From Pseudomonas fluorescens (GTDB lineage: Bacteria > Pseudomonadota > Gammaproteobacteria > Pseudomonadales > Pseudomonadaceae), in the NCBI RefSeq assembly GCF_000802965.1, contig NZ_JSAK01000006.1:62001-126000 (forward strand): a DNA stretch of 64,000 nt. The letters are read 5' to 3'. A program made the position numbers and the translations under genes. Shown in pieces: positions 17,046 to 30,389 of the stretch (positions are counted from its first letter, which is position 1; each line of letters starts with the position of its first letter). Below the pieces are notes generated by a model, which ran no database searches, was not told where the DNA came from, and worked only from the letters and a program-made list of their open reading frames with translations.

Positions 17046-19343
17046 TTAGAGGTTCTCGTAGCGATTCATGTCGAGTACGCCCTCTTCCACCGGGTCGGTT
17101 TCGTGGATGTAGCGGCTCAAATCATGGAAGTACTGCCAGAACTGCGGATGGCTGCGCCGGACGCCCCAGCGTTCGACGATTTTCTCGAAACGGTTCGCAT
17201 CCTTGGCGTTTTCCATCGCGTCGACAAAATCAGGCACTTGATCGGCGGGGATATTGAACATGAAGTTCGGGTAACTGCTGAGAACCCCAGGGAAAATGGT
17301 GACCGTATCGAGGCCCGGCTGATACCGCATCGACTCGCCGACCAGGAACGCCACATTGCTGTGCGCGCGATTGCGCAACAGGCTGTAGACCACACGCTTG
17401 CCGCTCGCGGTTTCGATGCGCAGCATGGTCGCTTCCGGCAATTGATCGATGACCTTGAGTCCAGCCGCCGGACGCGACGTCAGGCGGCTCAAGGCCTGTT
17501 CGGCTGCTTGCAAGTCCGGGTCGATGTTCGGACGCGAGCAATAGGCGCCGTCGCAGCGGTTGATCGGATCAGGCTTGGCGTTCAGGTCGCCGTAACGCGC
17601 CAGCAGCTGCAGGGCGAAGTCGCGCTTGGGGTCCTTTTCATTGAGCTTCAGCGCGGTCGGCGTGTCGTCGTCGATGGACTCGTAGTCCAGCCACATCTTG
17701 AATTTTCCGCCGTCCTGGTACCAGTCATCCAGGTAACCCTCGCGAGAATCCGCCGGCATCAGGCGCAGGAAGTTCTGCTCGGCGCCGTTGCGGATCAGGT
17801 CGAAATACAAGCGCGTCTGGGCCTGATGGGAAACGTTGCCGAACACATCGAAGTTGACCGCCAATTGGTAATACGTACGTTCCAGCAGAGGGAAGTCGAA
17901 CAGCCACATCGTTTGCGGCACGTCGCCGATCAGACCCTTGGTCACGACGGCGCTGTCGAAATGCCTGAAGATGCTCAGCAGTGCGTTGTCGTTACCGGCC
18001 CACAGGCTCGACCAACTCGGTGGCGGCAAATCGGCGTAGCTGTCCCGACGCAGGGCTTCGTATTCGTTACGTTTGTCGCGGTAGTCGTGCCACAGGGTCA
18101 GGACACTGCCAACGTCGTCGTTCTGCCCCGGCATCGCCAGCAATGGCGTGGCCTGGCCGCGATAGTTCGGGTCGGTGATGTAAAGGTCATGCTCCGGCGC
18201 CTGGAACAGCGCCCAGAAGTTATCGCGAATCACGTCGGTGGCGATCTGCCCCCGGCAAACCGGGCCGCGAATAAAGGTGCGCACGAAATATTCGGCATTA
18301 TCGAGCATGAACTGGTAACGCGCCTGGGCCGGAATCGCTTCGAAGGTGGTGAATGGATTGGCCCGGCGTTCCGGACCGTAGCCCGGCAAGGCGTCGACTT
18401 GCCAGTTGCCGCTATAAAAGAGGCTCTTGACCCGGGCCATCTTCGCCGCGCTCAGCGGGTAAGTAATGTGGGTCTTGTGCACGATCACGCCCTGCACCGG
18501 CCACAAGCGGTAATACACCTGGGTGCCGGGGTCGTCATTCGGCCGACGGGTGTTGATCAAGTCGATGGGTTGACCGGTCGGGGTTCGCGATCGCACCCAC
18601 TGGAAGAAATGTCCCGGCTCGCCGTCCTTGAAATAGACGTGCGCGAGAAACCAGTGCTCGAACAACCAGCGCCCTACCAGGCTCTCGCGGGCGCCCGGTG
18701 CGTTGAGCAGGTTTTCCCACTGCACCACCTGCAACGCTTCCTTCGCGCTCGGCACCAGACCCTGTTCATCGATCGGCGCACCGGAAGCCAGCCAGCGTTG
18801 CAGCGTCTGGTATTGCTGATCAGTCAGGCCGGTGACTGCCAGCGGCATGCCTTGTTTCGGGTGAGAACTGGCGTAGCCGTCGAACTCCGCCGGCATGGCG
18901 CACATGTTTTCGCGGTTCAGGCCCAGCACGATGTCTTCGGGCAATTTGGCATTGGGTTGCAGCGGAGTTTGATGACCCAGTTCCAGCATGCGCGCCATCA
19001 ACGCGGCTTGGCTGCCCTGGGCATCGAGCACTGAGTAAAAGCCCTTCTGCTGCCAGGCGCGCTTGCCGAAAGCGTCATAAAACAACCGGGTCGGCGCGCC
19101 GGCCTTGCGGCGATCGCCGTCGTAGACCGGGGTTTTGCTGGCACCACGCGCTGCCCCTTCGCCACTGCCCAAATTGAGCTGACAGGCGGAGTCATAGCAG
19201 GCGTGGCAGGCCACGCACTTTTCGGTGAAGATCGGTTGAATGTCGCGGGTGTAGGAAATAGCAGGAGAAATCTCAGGGGTTTGCGCACCCGCGCCCCAGC
19301 TTAATAACAGCCACACGCTGCTGATGACGACGCGATACGACAT
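17046..19343 (-). CDS. cti: Fatty acid cis/trans isomerase
   Basis: 765-residue periplasmic heme protein that converts cis to trans unsaturated acyl chains in membrane phospholipids as a fast response to solvents and heat. It has an N-terminal signal peptide (VVISSVWLLLSWGAGAQT) and the c-type heme motif CVACH at about residue 42 followed by CYDSACQLNLGSGEGAARGA, as in known Cti proteins. GVLSSYPNFMFNIP near the C-terminus is also typical. Pseudomonas and Vibrio homologues are of similar length. It is monocistronic, and divergent from metH with 156 bp between starts. Confidence 0.95.
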   Translation of the reverse strand: MSYRVVISSVWLLLSWGAGAQTPEISPAISYTRDIQPIFTEKCVACHACYDSACQLNLGSGEGAARGASKTPVYDGDRRKAGAPTRLFYDAFGKRAWQQKGFYSVLDAQGSQAALMARMLELGHQTPLQPNAKLPEDIVLGLNRENMCAMPAEFDGYASSHPKQGMPLAVTGLTDQQYQTLQRWLASGAPIDEQGLVPSAKEALQVVQWENLLNAPGARESLVGRWLFEHWFLAHVYFKDGEPGHFFQWVRSRTPTGQPIDLINTRRPNDDPGTQVYYRLWPVQGVIVHKTHITYPLSAAKMARVKSLFYSGNWQVDALPGYGPERRANPFTTFEAIPAQARYQFMLDNAEYFVRTFIRGPVCRGQIATDVIRDNFWALFQAPEHDLYITDPNYRGQATPLLAMPGQNDDVGSVLTLWHDYRDKRNEYEALRRDSYADLPPPSWSSLWAGNDNALLSIFRHFDSAVVTKGLIGDVPQTMWLFDFPLLERTYYQLAVNFDVFGNVSHQAQTRLYFDLIRNGAEQNFLRLMPADSREGYLDDWYQDGGKFKMWLDYESIDDDTPTALKLNEKDPKRDFALQLLARYGDLNAKPDPINRCDGAYCSRPNIDPDLQAAEQALSRLTSRPAAGLKVIDQLPEATMLRIETASGKRVVYSLLRNRAHSNVAFLVGESMRYQPGLDTVTIFPGVLSSYPNFMFNIPADQVPDFVDAMENAKDANRFEKIVERWGVRRSHPQFWQYFHDLSRYIHETDPVEEGVLDMNRYENL

Positions 19344-19457
19344 GTCCCTGATCCTGATCCTTGAAAAAACGCCGCGATTCTACCGTTCCGCACGCCCCAC
19401 CAACATGAGCGATATTCATGCAAAAGGCGAACATGCTCTAAAAGCGCACAGGTTTGC

Positions 19458-19463
19458 TATTAT
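19458..19463 (+). promoter_or_regulatory. Predicted -10 element of metH
   Basis: TATTAT lies 37 bp before the metH ATG; no good -35 is seen at 16-18 bp. I saw no SAH or SAM riboswitch in the 156-bp cti-metH gap. Confidence 0.35.
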
Positions 19464-19499
19464 CCCGGCCCTTCGTCATGGCCTTACCGAGTAGTCCAA

Positions 19500-23210
<3,711 letters not shown>

Positions 23211-23213
23211 CCT

Positions 23214-23335
23214 GGCGCCAGCAAGCCGGCTCCTGCAGAAACACGCATGTGGCCTGTAGGAGCTGCCGCAGGCTGCGATCTTGGCTTTTTAAAAATCAAC
23301 GTCAAAAGATCGCAGCCTGCGGCAGCTCCTACAGG
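23214..23335. repeat. Solo REP plus REPIN downstream of metH
   Basis: A solo arm ggcgccagcaagccggctcctgcag (23214-23238, shortened type) is followed by a REPIN at 23253-23335 with arms tgtaggagctgccgcaggct and agcctgcggcagctcctaca. They lie between the convergent metH and effector genes. Confidence 0.85.
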
Positions 23336-23365
23336 GACCTTGGCCGCTTAGCGCCGGGGTTAGCT

Positions 23366-26300
23366 TTACGTCGTCATGGATGGGCCGGCGGCACTGGCTG
23401 TCGACTCAATCTCCGCAACCTCTTTTCGAGACAGCTCGATCAACTTCTCATTGCGCGCTACTTGGTTATTGACCAGCCGATTTACATATACCGGATCATC
23501 GGCACTCATCGTTTCATCTTCAATCGTCTCTCCAGCCTCCGCTTCATCAAGCGCTCTGAACACGTCAGGGTATTTCTCCTCGAGGTAGTCCTTCCAGTAG
23601 TCACGCTGGATCAAGTCCTCAAAAAAACCATCGCCACGCTCCGCATTGATTACTGCAAGACGCACTTCGTCCAGCTGCGTGCGAGTGACACCCGAGGCAT
23701 AGGTCATGTGTTTAGGTTGGCCGGGCAGTTCCAGACCGTCGCTCCATCCCCCCGTCAGACCGATTCGATAACCCAGCCGCACCTCCGCCTGATCCTGACC
23801 GGCATGACGAGCGGCTTTTATTGCCAGCTCATCCACTTTGTCCAGCCGAAAAAGTTGCCTGGACAATGTCAAAAGTGGCGCGCCCTTGACGGACAGCCGC
23901 CCGGCAGGGACATCGAGCAAGGCATTGTGTAGGAACACTTTGCTTTCCAGGCCGCTGAAGGTGAGGATTCGACCATCGACACAAGTGCCATGGGAACTGG
24001 AGCTATCAAACAGGATTTTTCTTAGCTCACTGTTGCTGGCAGCAGCGTCCAACACCATCCACACGCGGCGACTCAGATCGGCATTCGCCACCCTGAACTC
24101 CTGCGTGTCCTGAAGGCGCGAAAGCAGATGAAAAAATGCAGTATTGTCCGGTTCAGCCGCCAGTTGATTCCAGATTCGCGTTTTACTGGCCAACTCCTCG
24201 GAAGAGCCATTGGCCAACCACGGTGCCAGCTCTTCAGGACCGACCTCTGCTTCAGGCAGCACTTCATCAGGCTCGATGCTGGAGCTTTCGCTTTCGCCCT
24301 CACCATTAGCCTCTTCGATCAAGTCATCAAGGTCGGAGCGCGAAAGCCCCAGTACCGTTTCGCTCGCTGAACTCTCGCGGTAGTCCCTGAGGCGTTCAAG
24401 ACTTTCACGGGACAGGTTGTAGTTGTCGCTCAGGTCAGTGCCGGCCAATAGCACATCGTGACTGCCATCGAAAGCCAGAGGTGGAATGGACGAGATGTCA
24501 TTACCGCTCAGATTCATCGTTCTCAGCTGGGAAGCGTCCAGTACACCTTCCGGCCACTCAGTCAGGTTGTTGTTGCGCAGATCCAGCGTCTCAAGCCGCT
24601 CGAAAATGGCGATATCAAAGGCGTCCAGGTCGTTGTACCCCAGATCCAGCCAGGTCAATCGCTCCAGCCGGTTCAATGAGGCAAATCGGTGCTCGGCGTC
24701 GCTCAGGCGGTTGGCGGAGAGTTCCAGCCGCTCAAGTTTGTCCATGTACAGGACAGGCTCCGGCACTGTCTCCAGGTCATTGCCATTGAGCTCCAGCCTT
24801 TTCACCTGGGTAAACGCCTTGAGGAACCCGTCGGAGCCGTGCGGGGAAATCCTTGTACCGGTGAGGTTCAATGTACCCACATGGGAAAACTCCAATGGCA
24901 GCTCGGGGAGCTCACCGAGTTGCAGGCCATTGAGATTCAACACCGAGTCCGCAACACCATCGGCGGCGGTCAAGCCTTCGCGCCAGCATTCGAGAACCCG
25001 CAGGGCTCCCAACCGGCGGCTCTTGGACGACATCACCCAGCCAGCTCCGCGCGATTGTCGCGTAAACAGCCATCCATTCAATCGCCGCGTCATCGATTCG
25101 AAGGTGTGCTCCCATCCAGCCAGCCGTGCGTTGATTTGCGGGTCAGTCGCCCCGCTCCCACGGATCTGCTCGATCACCTGTAAGGCATCATCGTCGGCAA
25201 GCGACGGGTTCAAACGCTGCAAACGTTGTGAAAAATTCCCCGCCCCCTCGCCCGCAGGGACTTGCGACAGCGGCAGCAAATGACGAGCGATCGAATAGCC
25301 GCTTTCCGCCGGAGGAAAAGCCGAAGGCACCGGCTCGAGAGCGAACGTTTCAAGGGTTCCGGCGGGCAGCCCTTTAGCGATTTCGATGCGTTGCCGAGCC
25401 GCTTTGAGTGCTGACACAGCTTGCGGCGTCAATGGCGTGCCGGTCAGATCAACCTTGATCAGCACATCGTTCTCAAGCACCGCTTCCGGCAAGGCGGAAA
25501 TCTTGCTGTTACGCAAGTCCAGCCAGTTCAGCTGCGGCAGATCTTGTGCCCCTGCCGGCCACTCATGTAGCCCCGTCGCCTGCAAATTCAGGGCCTGGAG
25601 ACGCTCCATACCACTGACGTCCAGCGAGTTCAGCGGGTTATGGCTCAAGTCCAGAGACTCAAGTGCACTCAAACCGTCGAACGCCTGTTGCACGCCAGGG
25701 CTGACAACGATTTGATTACCGGAGAGATCCAGACGGGTCAACTTCGCAAGATCGCCAGGCGCTATCGGCACTTCGGTCAACCCGTTGCCACTCAAGTCCA
25801 GCGTCTGCAGCTCGGTAAATCCGCGAACAAAACCTTGCAGCTTTTCCGCAGTCGCTCGCGTCCCGGTCAAATACAACGTCTTCACATGGTTGAAAGCGCC
25901 AGCGGACAATTCCGGAAGCGCTCGAAGTTGAAGTTTCGGCAGTTCCAGCACCGAAACATCCGCCATCGAGGTGTAACGTTTGAATGCGCCGTTTCGCCAA
26001 CTGGTTCGAATAGCAATCGTCGCCATTGATCGTTTGATCACCTCATCAAAATCCAATCCCGCCTGAATCCCCTGCCCTGTCCACCGATTCAACTGGAGAT
26101 CAAGCAGGCGATGCTGCTCGCTCAAGGCTTCCACCGCCTCGAACCTGGCCTGCGCTCCCTGCCATTGCGCAAAAAAACTGTCTGGCACCGCGTGGAACGC
26201 TCCGCCTACGCCCTCGGCCAGTCGCGCCAGTTCAGCTTCGGAATAGCCCCTGACCATTTCCTCCAGGTCGACAAGGTGCTCTGGATGATTCTTGACGTAC

Positions 26301-29300
26301 TCATAGGCGGGTTTGAATTCTTCGCGGGAAAAGTTCGACCATTCCAGGGACAATCCTGACCACAGTGGCTCATGCCCTTCGAACAGGGCGCGGGGCAATG
26401 AACTGATTCCAGTGCCTTTCAAATCCAATCGCACAAGGTTCGGTAAGTCGATCACTCCGACCGGCCACTCCAGCAGCCCCTTGGCCGTAATCCCAAGCCT
26501 GCGCAGATTGCGCATACGGCTCAGATCGAGTGCCATCGGCGTGAAACCCGGCGTGTAAACGTTGAGCTCTTCGAGGTTCGTCAACTGACTCAACTGCGTT
26601 GGCATCTGCTCGGCGAAGGGTTCGGCCGAATACAGGCTCAACTTGGTGAGGCGCGGCATCGCACCCAGTTTCTGTGGCACGTTAGTGAATCCACTACCGG
26701 TCGCATTGACCCCCAGCCCTTCGAGTTCGGGAAAATAGCCAAGCAAGGCATCGATACTGGCATCGTTGATGAATCGCCCTCTGAGACTCAACTCGCGGAC
26801 GTGAGAAAAATCCGCAGACAGCGGCGGTAACGGGTCGTCACAGGTCAAGTCGAGCCACCGGAAGCGCAGTGGCTCCCCGACCAGCGGAGCATTGCGCCAG
26901 CACTCCTTGATATTACGTGCAACTGAAGGCCTGCCGCCCAGCATGGATTGCAAAACAGATTCCGGCGCGGACTCGCCAACCCATTGATCGAGCGTCGACT
27001 CCAGCAGCTCCCATTCACGCAGGCGAGATTGCAACAAGCCAAAAATCTGGGCGTCGGTTTTTCCTGCCCGTAACTGATTCAGGATAAAGCCGTTGGCTTG
27101 CTGATCGGTGAGCCCCGGATAAACATCCTGCACGCGAGTCACCAGCGAAGGATTCAAGCCCTGGCCACGCCCACTGGCGTAGTAACCCACCGTACGCTCT
27201 GTAACGCGTACGGGCGGCTTGAACACCTTGTTACCGCTGAATCGCTGCTGCAGTCGTTGCGCCAGTTCAGCTCGATGTTCAACAGCCGAGTCGATGACCG
27301 CCCTTTGCAGATCGCCACTTTGCCCAACGTGTGGAAGGCCCAGCGTCTGGCGAGACTCATCCGGTAACGCATGCATGATCGAGGAGAAAAAGTTATCGCC
27401 ATTTCTCGGCACACTGTTGAGCGCCTCTCCACGCTCGTCAAACGCTTGGTAGGCAGGGCCATTCTTGACCAGGTACTTGCGACTGGCCGCAGTCTCGCTA
27501 CCAATGGCATCGATCAGCGGCCCTTCAACGTGCCCGTCACGGATTTCCAGACGTACTTCATCGGACCAGCCCGGCAGTTTTTCCAGCGCATGCAGCGCCA
27601 GCCATTTGCTGTCAGCTGAAACCATTCGATGTGTTTGCAGATCGACGAAAGCACGACTCTGACGGCCCCGTTGCGCGTACCAGCGGGCTTGCTCGAGCAT
27701 CCGCAAGGGAGTCCTGCGCGTAGTTTTCAGCCGCGCCAGTTCTTCGACATTGGCATCGAGCAGGACCCTCTGCGCGGCGAATCTGCTCAGCCCGGGACAC
27801 TCTCTTTGCAATCTGTCGATGGCTTGCCGGCTAGCGGCGTGCTCAATGATTTGAGCCCCCTCTGGATCCGCCGCGAACAGCCCCAGAGCATCCGCCAGTT
27901 CGGGCGGTGGAGGTAAATGGTCCACGTGCATTTTGCGCAAGGCATTGTCGTCGACAGCGCAGCCATCGGCGATCTTGAGCAGTTGCTCGTCGGTCAACGC
28001 GTCCGTCGAATGGCCTATACGCCGCAACAACGTCAGCCGATCCCACTGCAACGGACGCTCGTAAGTATGACGCCACGCGCCATGCCCGTTGTGCTCGAGA
28101 ATCGGCTGCCAGGCGTGCGCATCGGTGGGATGTTTGATGCGCCATTTCTTCAGCGATCCATCGTAGGCTTTTTCGTAGACCTTGCCCGATTGGCGAATGT
28201 ACGTTTTGCCCTTTACCCGAAAGCGGCCCTGTGCGTCTGGAATGGTGTCGCGACTCAGAACCACATCGCTTTCATAGGCCTTGAGATCCGGTTTCCACAG
28301 TCGATTGTCACCATTGGACCGCTTGATCGGTTCCAGGCCTTCGATTACAGGCTCAGGCTTGACCGCCGCCAGTTTGCCGAAACCGTGGCCCACACCTGCC
28401 ATCACCGCGATCAATGCCAGGTTTTCCGCGACGTCGACTAAATGCGCCTTGGCCGCGATGCGGTCGCCTTCACTCCATTCGATCGCTCCTTCGAAGGATT
28501 CGTAGAGCAGTTGAGCGGCCATGACCGTCATCATGATCTCGCCCAGCACCGGTACGAACATCGACACCATGTTCAAACCGAGCATGCAGATTTCCAGCAG
28601 GTGATTGAGCTTTTCCACGCGAACCTTCGCATCCACGTCAGCCGTGGGGGCTGCGTGGCTACGCGCATCGGCGATTACCTTGTCGCGATTCTGTTCGTAG
28701 AGATAAGCCCAAAGATCGACGTTGTCAGCCCAGATACCTGCAGACCCTTTGTGAAGAATCTCAACGGGATTGAGATATGGGTTGTCTTCCGGCTCCCGTT
28801 TGCCTTGGCGCTCGGGTGGCAGCTCTTTGATACGACTGACGTTAGAGACCAGGGGAATGAGCTGAGCGACTTTCACCCATATAGAGCGCAACGGGTCAGT
28901 CGGAGCGTCCACGGTTTCGCGAGTGAACTGGCTGAAGTAGTAAGGACGGTCGGCGTAGGCGACGAACTGGCTGAAAAACCGCTGATGCCCACTCGGCGCG
29001 GCTGCCTCGGGTAGCGACTTATCCCGTACCGTAAACTGACGTTTGAACTCTTCACGCATCTGTGCAGGCGTGTAACGCTTGAGTGGATGTTCCGGATCAT
29101 GGGGAACGTAAACAATGAATTCATCGGTGTAGCGATATTTCTCACAGATACCGAATACGACACAGCCGGTCATCCTGCGCGTCATCAAACTCAAATCACG
29201 AAACCAGACTTGCTTGTTGCCCTGCCTGGGATGATTTTCTCCATTGATAACCGACAGGATCATCTCGTGATCCTTGGGTTCGATATCCTTTTTCAACACT

Positions 29301-29995
29301 GCAATGTCGGCGGCTGACCTCAATGCGGCTTTCTGACTGGCAATGAACTGCTGGCGAAGCGTGTCCTCAGCCTTGGCATCCGCTGATTGGAAAAACGTTT
29401 TTAAGTAAGTTTGATACTGCTGGCCAATGTCGAGGGTGCGACAGAGCGTAAGGAGCTGCCTGACCGTCACATTGACAGCGACCGCCTCAAATACGCCTGG
29501 GGTCGACGTTTCAACGACAAACCCGGATTGGGCATGATAGGCACCCTGCTCACATTCGGACGCTTCGAAGTTGTGCAGCGCCGCCTGTAACAACGAGAGT
29601 TTCATGACCTCGAACGTCGAAACCTCGATTTCAAGGGCGCCAATTGCCAGAGGCCGTCGCAGACACACATAGGTTTTGTTGACGTCTGCTTCGACTCCGA
29701 ACCGGTCCTTCAGGGCCTTGATCAGTAACAGCGCGGCAAAGGTGTCGATGTCTTGCAGCGTCGACATCGTTTTGTCCAGTCGGGTCTGGGCGGTAAAACT
29801 GGCGTGAAAGCTGTCTCTAAGTGCTGTCTGTTGCTTAATGGATGCACTCCGATACCAGTCCGGCAGGCGGATGCTGGATGCTTTCAACGCAGAGCGCCTT
29901 GCCGGCGTGGCCTCAATCAGCCAAGCAGGCGTTAGCTGCTCCAGAAGCTCGCCATGAATGCTGCTTTTTCCTGCAGCCAATACTTGTGTGGACAT
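23366..29995 (-). CDS. Giant DUF6543/leucine-rich-repeat protein with C-terminal NEL E3 ubiquitin-ligase domain
   Basis: 2209-residue predicted type III-type effector. Residues 1-~460 form a dermonecrotic-toxin-like (DUF6543) region. Residues ~469-540 contain two hydrophobic helices (MVSMFVPVLGEIMMTVMAAQ). Three leucine-rich-repeat blocks follow at about 1066-1205, 1369-1530 and 1702-1865, each introduced by a helical linker ending in a W-rich segment and a DFSHV/AFNHV/EFSHV cap. The C-terminal ~280 residues are a NEL domain with the catalytic CxD motif (SHGTCVDGRI, Cys2005), as in IpaH/SspH-type ligases that ubiquitinate host proteins. It starts at 29995 behind AGGAGAG. No chaperone or secretion genes are adjacent, so secretion is inferred from the family only. 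Substrate unknown. Confidence 0.88.
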   Translation of the reverse strand: MSTQVLAAGKSSIHGELLEQLTPAWLIEATPARRSALKASSIRLPDWYRSASIKQQTALRDSFHASFTAQTRLDKTMSTLQDIDTFAALLLIKALKDRFGVEADVNKTYVCLRRPLAIGALEIEVSTFEVMKLSLLQAALHNFEASECEQGAYHAQSGFVVETSTPGVFEAVAVNVTVRQLLTLCRTLDIGQQYQTYLKTFFQSADAKAEDTLRQQFIASQKAALRSAADIAVLKKDIEPKDHEMILSVINGENHPRQGNKQVWFRDLSLMTRRMTGCVVFGICEKYRYTDEFIVYVPHDPEHPLKRYTPAQMREEFKRQFTVRDKSLPEAAAPSGHQRFFSQFVAYADRPYYFSQFTRETVDAPTDPLRSIWVKVAQLIPLVSNVSRIKELPPERQGKREPEDNPYLNPVEILHKGSAGIWADNVDLWAYLYEQNRDKVIADARSHAAPTADVDAKVRVEKLNHLLEICMLGLNMVSMFVPVLGEIMMTVMAAQLLYESFEGAIEWSEGDRIAAKAHLVDVAENLALIAVMAGVGHGFGKLAAVKPEPVIEGLEPIKRSNGDNRLWKPDLKAYESDVVLSRDTIPDAQGRFRVKGKTYIRQSGKVYEKAYDGSLKKWRIKHPTDAHAWQPILEHNGHGAWRHTYERPLQWDRLTLLRRIGHSTDALTDEQLLKIADGCAVDDNALRKMHVDHLPPPPELADALGLFAADPEGAQIIEHAASRQAIDRLQRECPGLSRFAAQRVLLDANVEELARLKTTRRTPLRMLEQARWYAQRGRQSRAFVDLQTHRMVSADSKWLALHALEKLPGWSDEVRLEIRDGHVEGPLIDAIGSETAASRKYLVKNGPAYQAFDERGEALNSVPRNGDNFFSSIMHALPDESRQTLGLPHVGQSGDLQRAVIDSAVEHRAELAQRLQQRFSGNKVFKPPVRVTERTVGYYASGRGQGLNPSLVTRVQDVYPGLTDQQANGFILNQLRAGKTDAQIFGLLQSRLREWELLESTLDQWVGESAPESVLQSMLGGRPSVARNIKECWRNAPLVGEPLRFRWLDLTCDDPLPPLSADFSHVRELSLRGRFINDASIDALLGYFPELEGLGVNATGSGFTNVPQKLGAMPRLTKLSLYSAEPFAEQMPTQLSQLTNLEELNVYTPGFTPMALDLSRMRNLRRLGITAKGLLEWPVGVIDLPNLVRLDLKGTGISSLPRALFEGHEPLWSGLSLEWSNFSREEFKPAYEYVKNHPEHLVDLEEMVRGYSEAELARLAEGVGGAFHAVPDSFFAQWQGAQARFEAVEALSEQHRLLDLQLNRWTGQGIQAGLDFDEVIKRSMATIAIRTSWRNGAFKRYTSMADVSVLELPKLQLRALPELSAGAFNHVKTLYLTGTRATAEKLQGFVRGFTELQTLDLSGNGLTEVPIAPGDLAKLTRLDLSGNQIVVSPGVQQAFDGLSALESLDLSHNPLNSLDVSGMERLQALNLQATGLHEWPAGAQDLPQLNWLDLRNSKISALPEAVLENDVLIKVDLTGTPLTPQAVSALKAARQRIEIAKGLPAGTLETFALEPVPSAFPPAESGYSIARHLLPLSQVPAGEGAGNFSQRLQRLNPSLADDDALQVIEQIRGSGATDPQINARLAGWEHTFESMTRRLNGWLFTRQSRGAGWVMSSKSRRLGALRVLECWREGLTAADGVADSVLNLNGLQLGELPELPLEFSHVGTLNLTGTRISPHGSDGFLKAFTQVKRLELNGNDLETVPEPVLYMDKLERLELSANRLSDAEHRFASLNRLERLTWLDLGYNDLDAFDIAIFERLETLDLRNNNLTEWPEGVLDASQLRTMNLSGNDISSIPPLAFDGSHDVLLAGTDLSDNYNLSRESLERLRDYRESSASETVLGLSRSDLDDLIEEANGEGESESSSIEPDEVLPEAEVGPEELAPWLANGSSEELASKTRIWNQLAAEPDNTAFFHLLSRLQDTQEFRVANADLSRRVWMVLDAAASNSELRKILFDSSSSHGTCVDGRILTFSGLESKVFLHNALLDVPAGRLSVKGAPLLTLSRQLFRLDKVDELAIKAARHAGQDQAEVRLGYRIGLTGGWSDGLELPGQPKHMTYASGVTRTQLDEVRLAVINAERGDGFFEDLIQRDYWKDYLEEKYPDVFRALDEAEAGETIEDETMSADDPVYVNRLVNNQVARNEKLIELSRKEVAEIESTASAAGPSMTT

Positions 29996-30164
29996 ACTGT
30001 CTCTCCTGACACGTGGAGCGACAGAACATCATTTCAACGGGCCGCAGCTGCGGTACATAGTTATCGCATCAAGGAGGGTGAGTTACCAATTGCTTCAGCT
30101 CCGGTCACGGCGCGAACCATCGGATTGGCTATGCTCTGTAGACCAACTTTGAGACGGGGGATTT

Positions 30165-30383
30165 ATGGACGATCCAGTCGACAACAAGCCGCCGAGCTTC
30201 TGGCAAATGCTGCACAGCGTCATGGCGGCGGCGTTCGGTGTGCAGAGCGGGAAGAACCGCGCGCGGGATTTCACCCACGGCAAGCCCAGTCATTTCGTTA
30301 TTCTGGGGATTCTGTTCACGGCGATATTCGCGCTGACGCTGTTCGGCATCGTCAAACTGGTGTTGATGCTGGCCGGGCTCTGA
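30165..30383 (+). CDS. DUF2970 small membrane protein
   Basis: 72-residue protein with one C-terminal membrane helix (FVILGILFTAIFALTLFGIV) after a hydrophilic N-terminus (DKPPSFWQMLHSVMAAAFGV-like NKPPSFWQMLHSVMAAAFGV). The length and the PSFWQML...AAAFGVQ motif match DUF2970, a proteobacterial family of unknown function. The start follows GGGGGATTT. It is convergent with the periplasmic-binding-protein gene, with 6 bp between their ends. Confidence 0.85.
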   Translation: MDDPVDNKPPSFWQMLHSVMAAAFGVQSGKNRARDFTHGKPSHFVILGILFTAIFALTLFGIVKLVLMLAGL

Positions 30384-30389
30384 AACGAG

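Noticed and set aside
17103..19034. 643-codon open frame antisense to cti
   Set aside because: Same codon-bias effect; the translation shows no domain and is rich in shadow-type Arg/Gln/His runs.
19344..19499. Possible SAH or SAM riboswitch before metH
   Set aside because: None of the conserved core sequence is present in the 156-bp gap.
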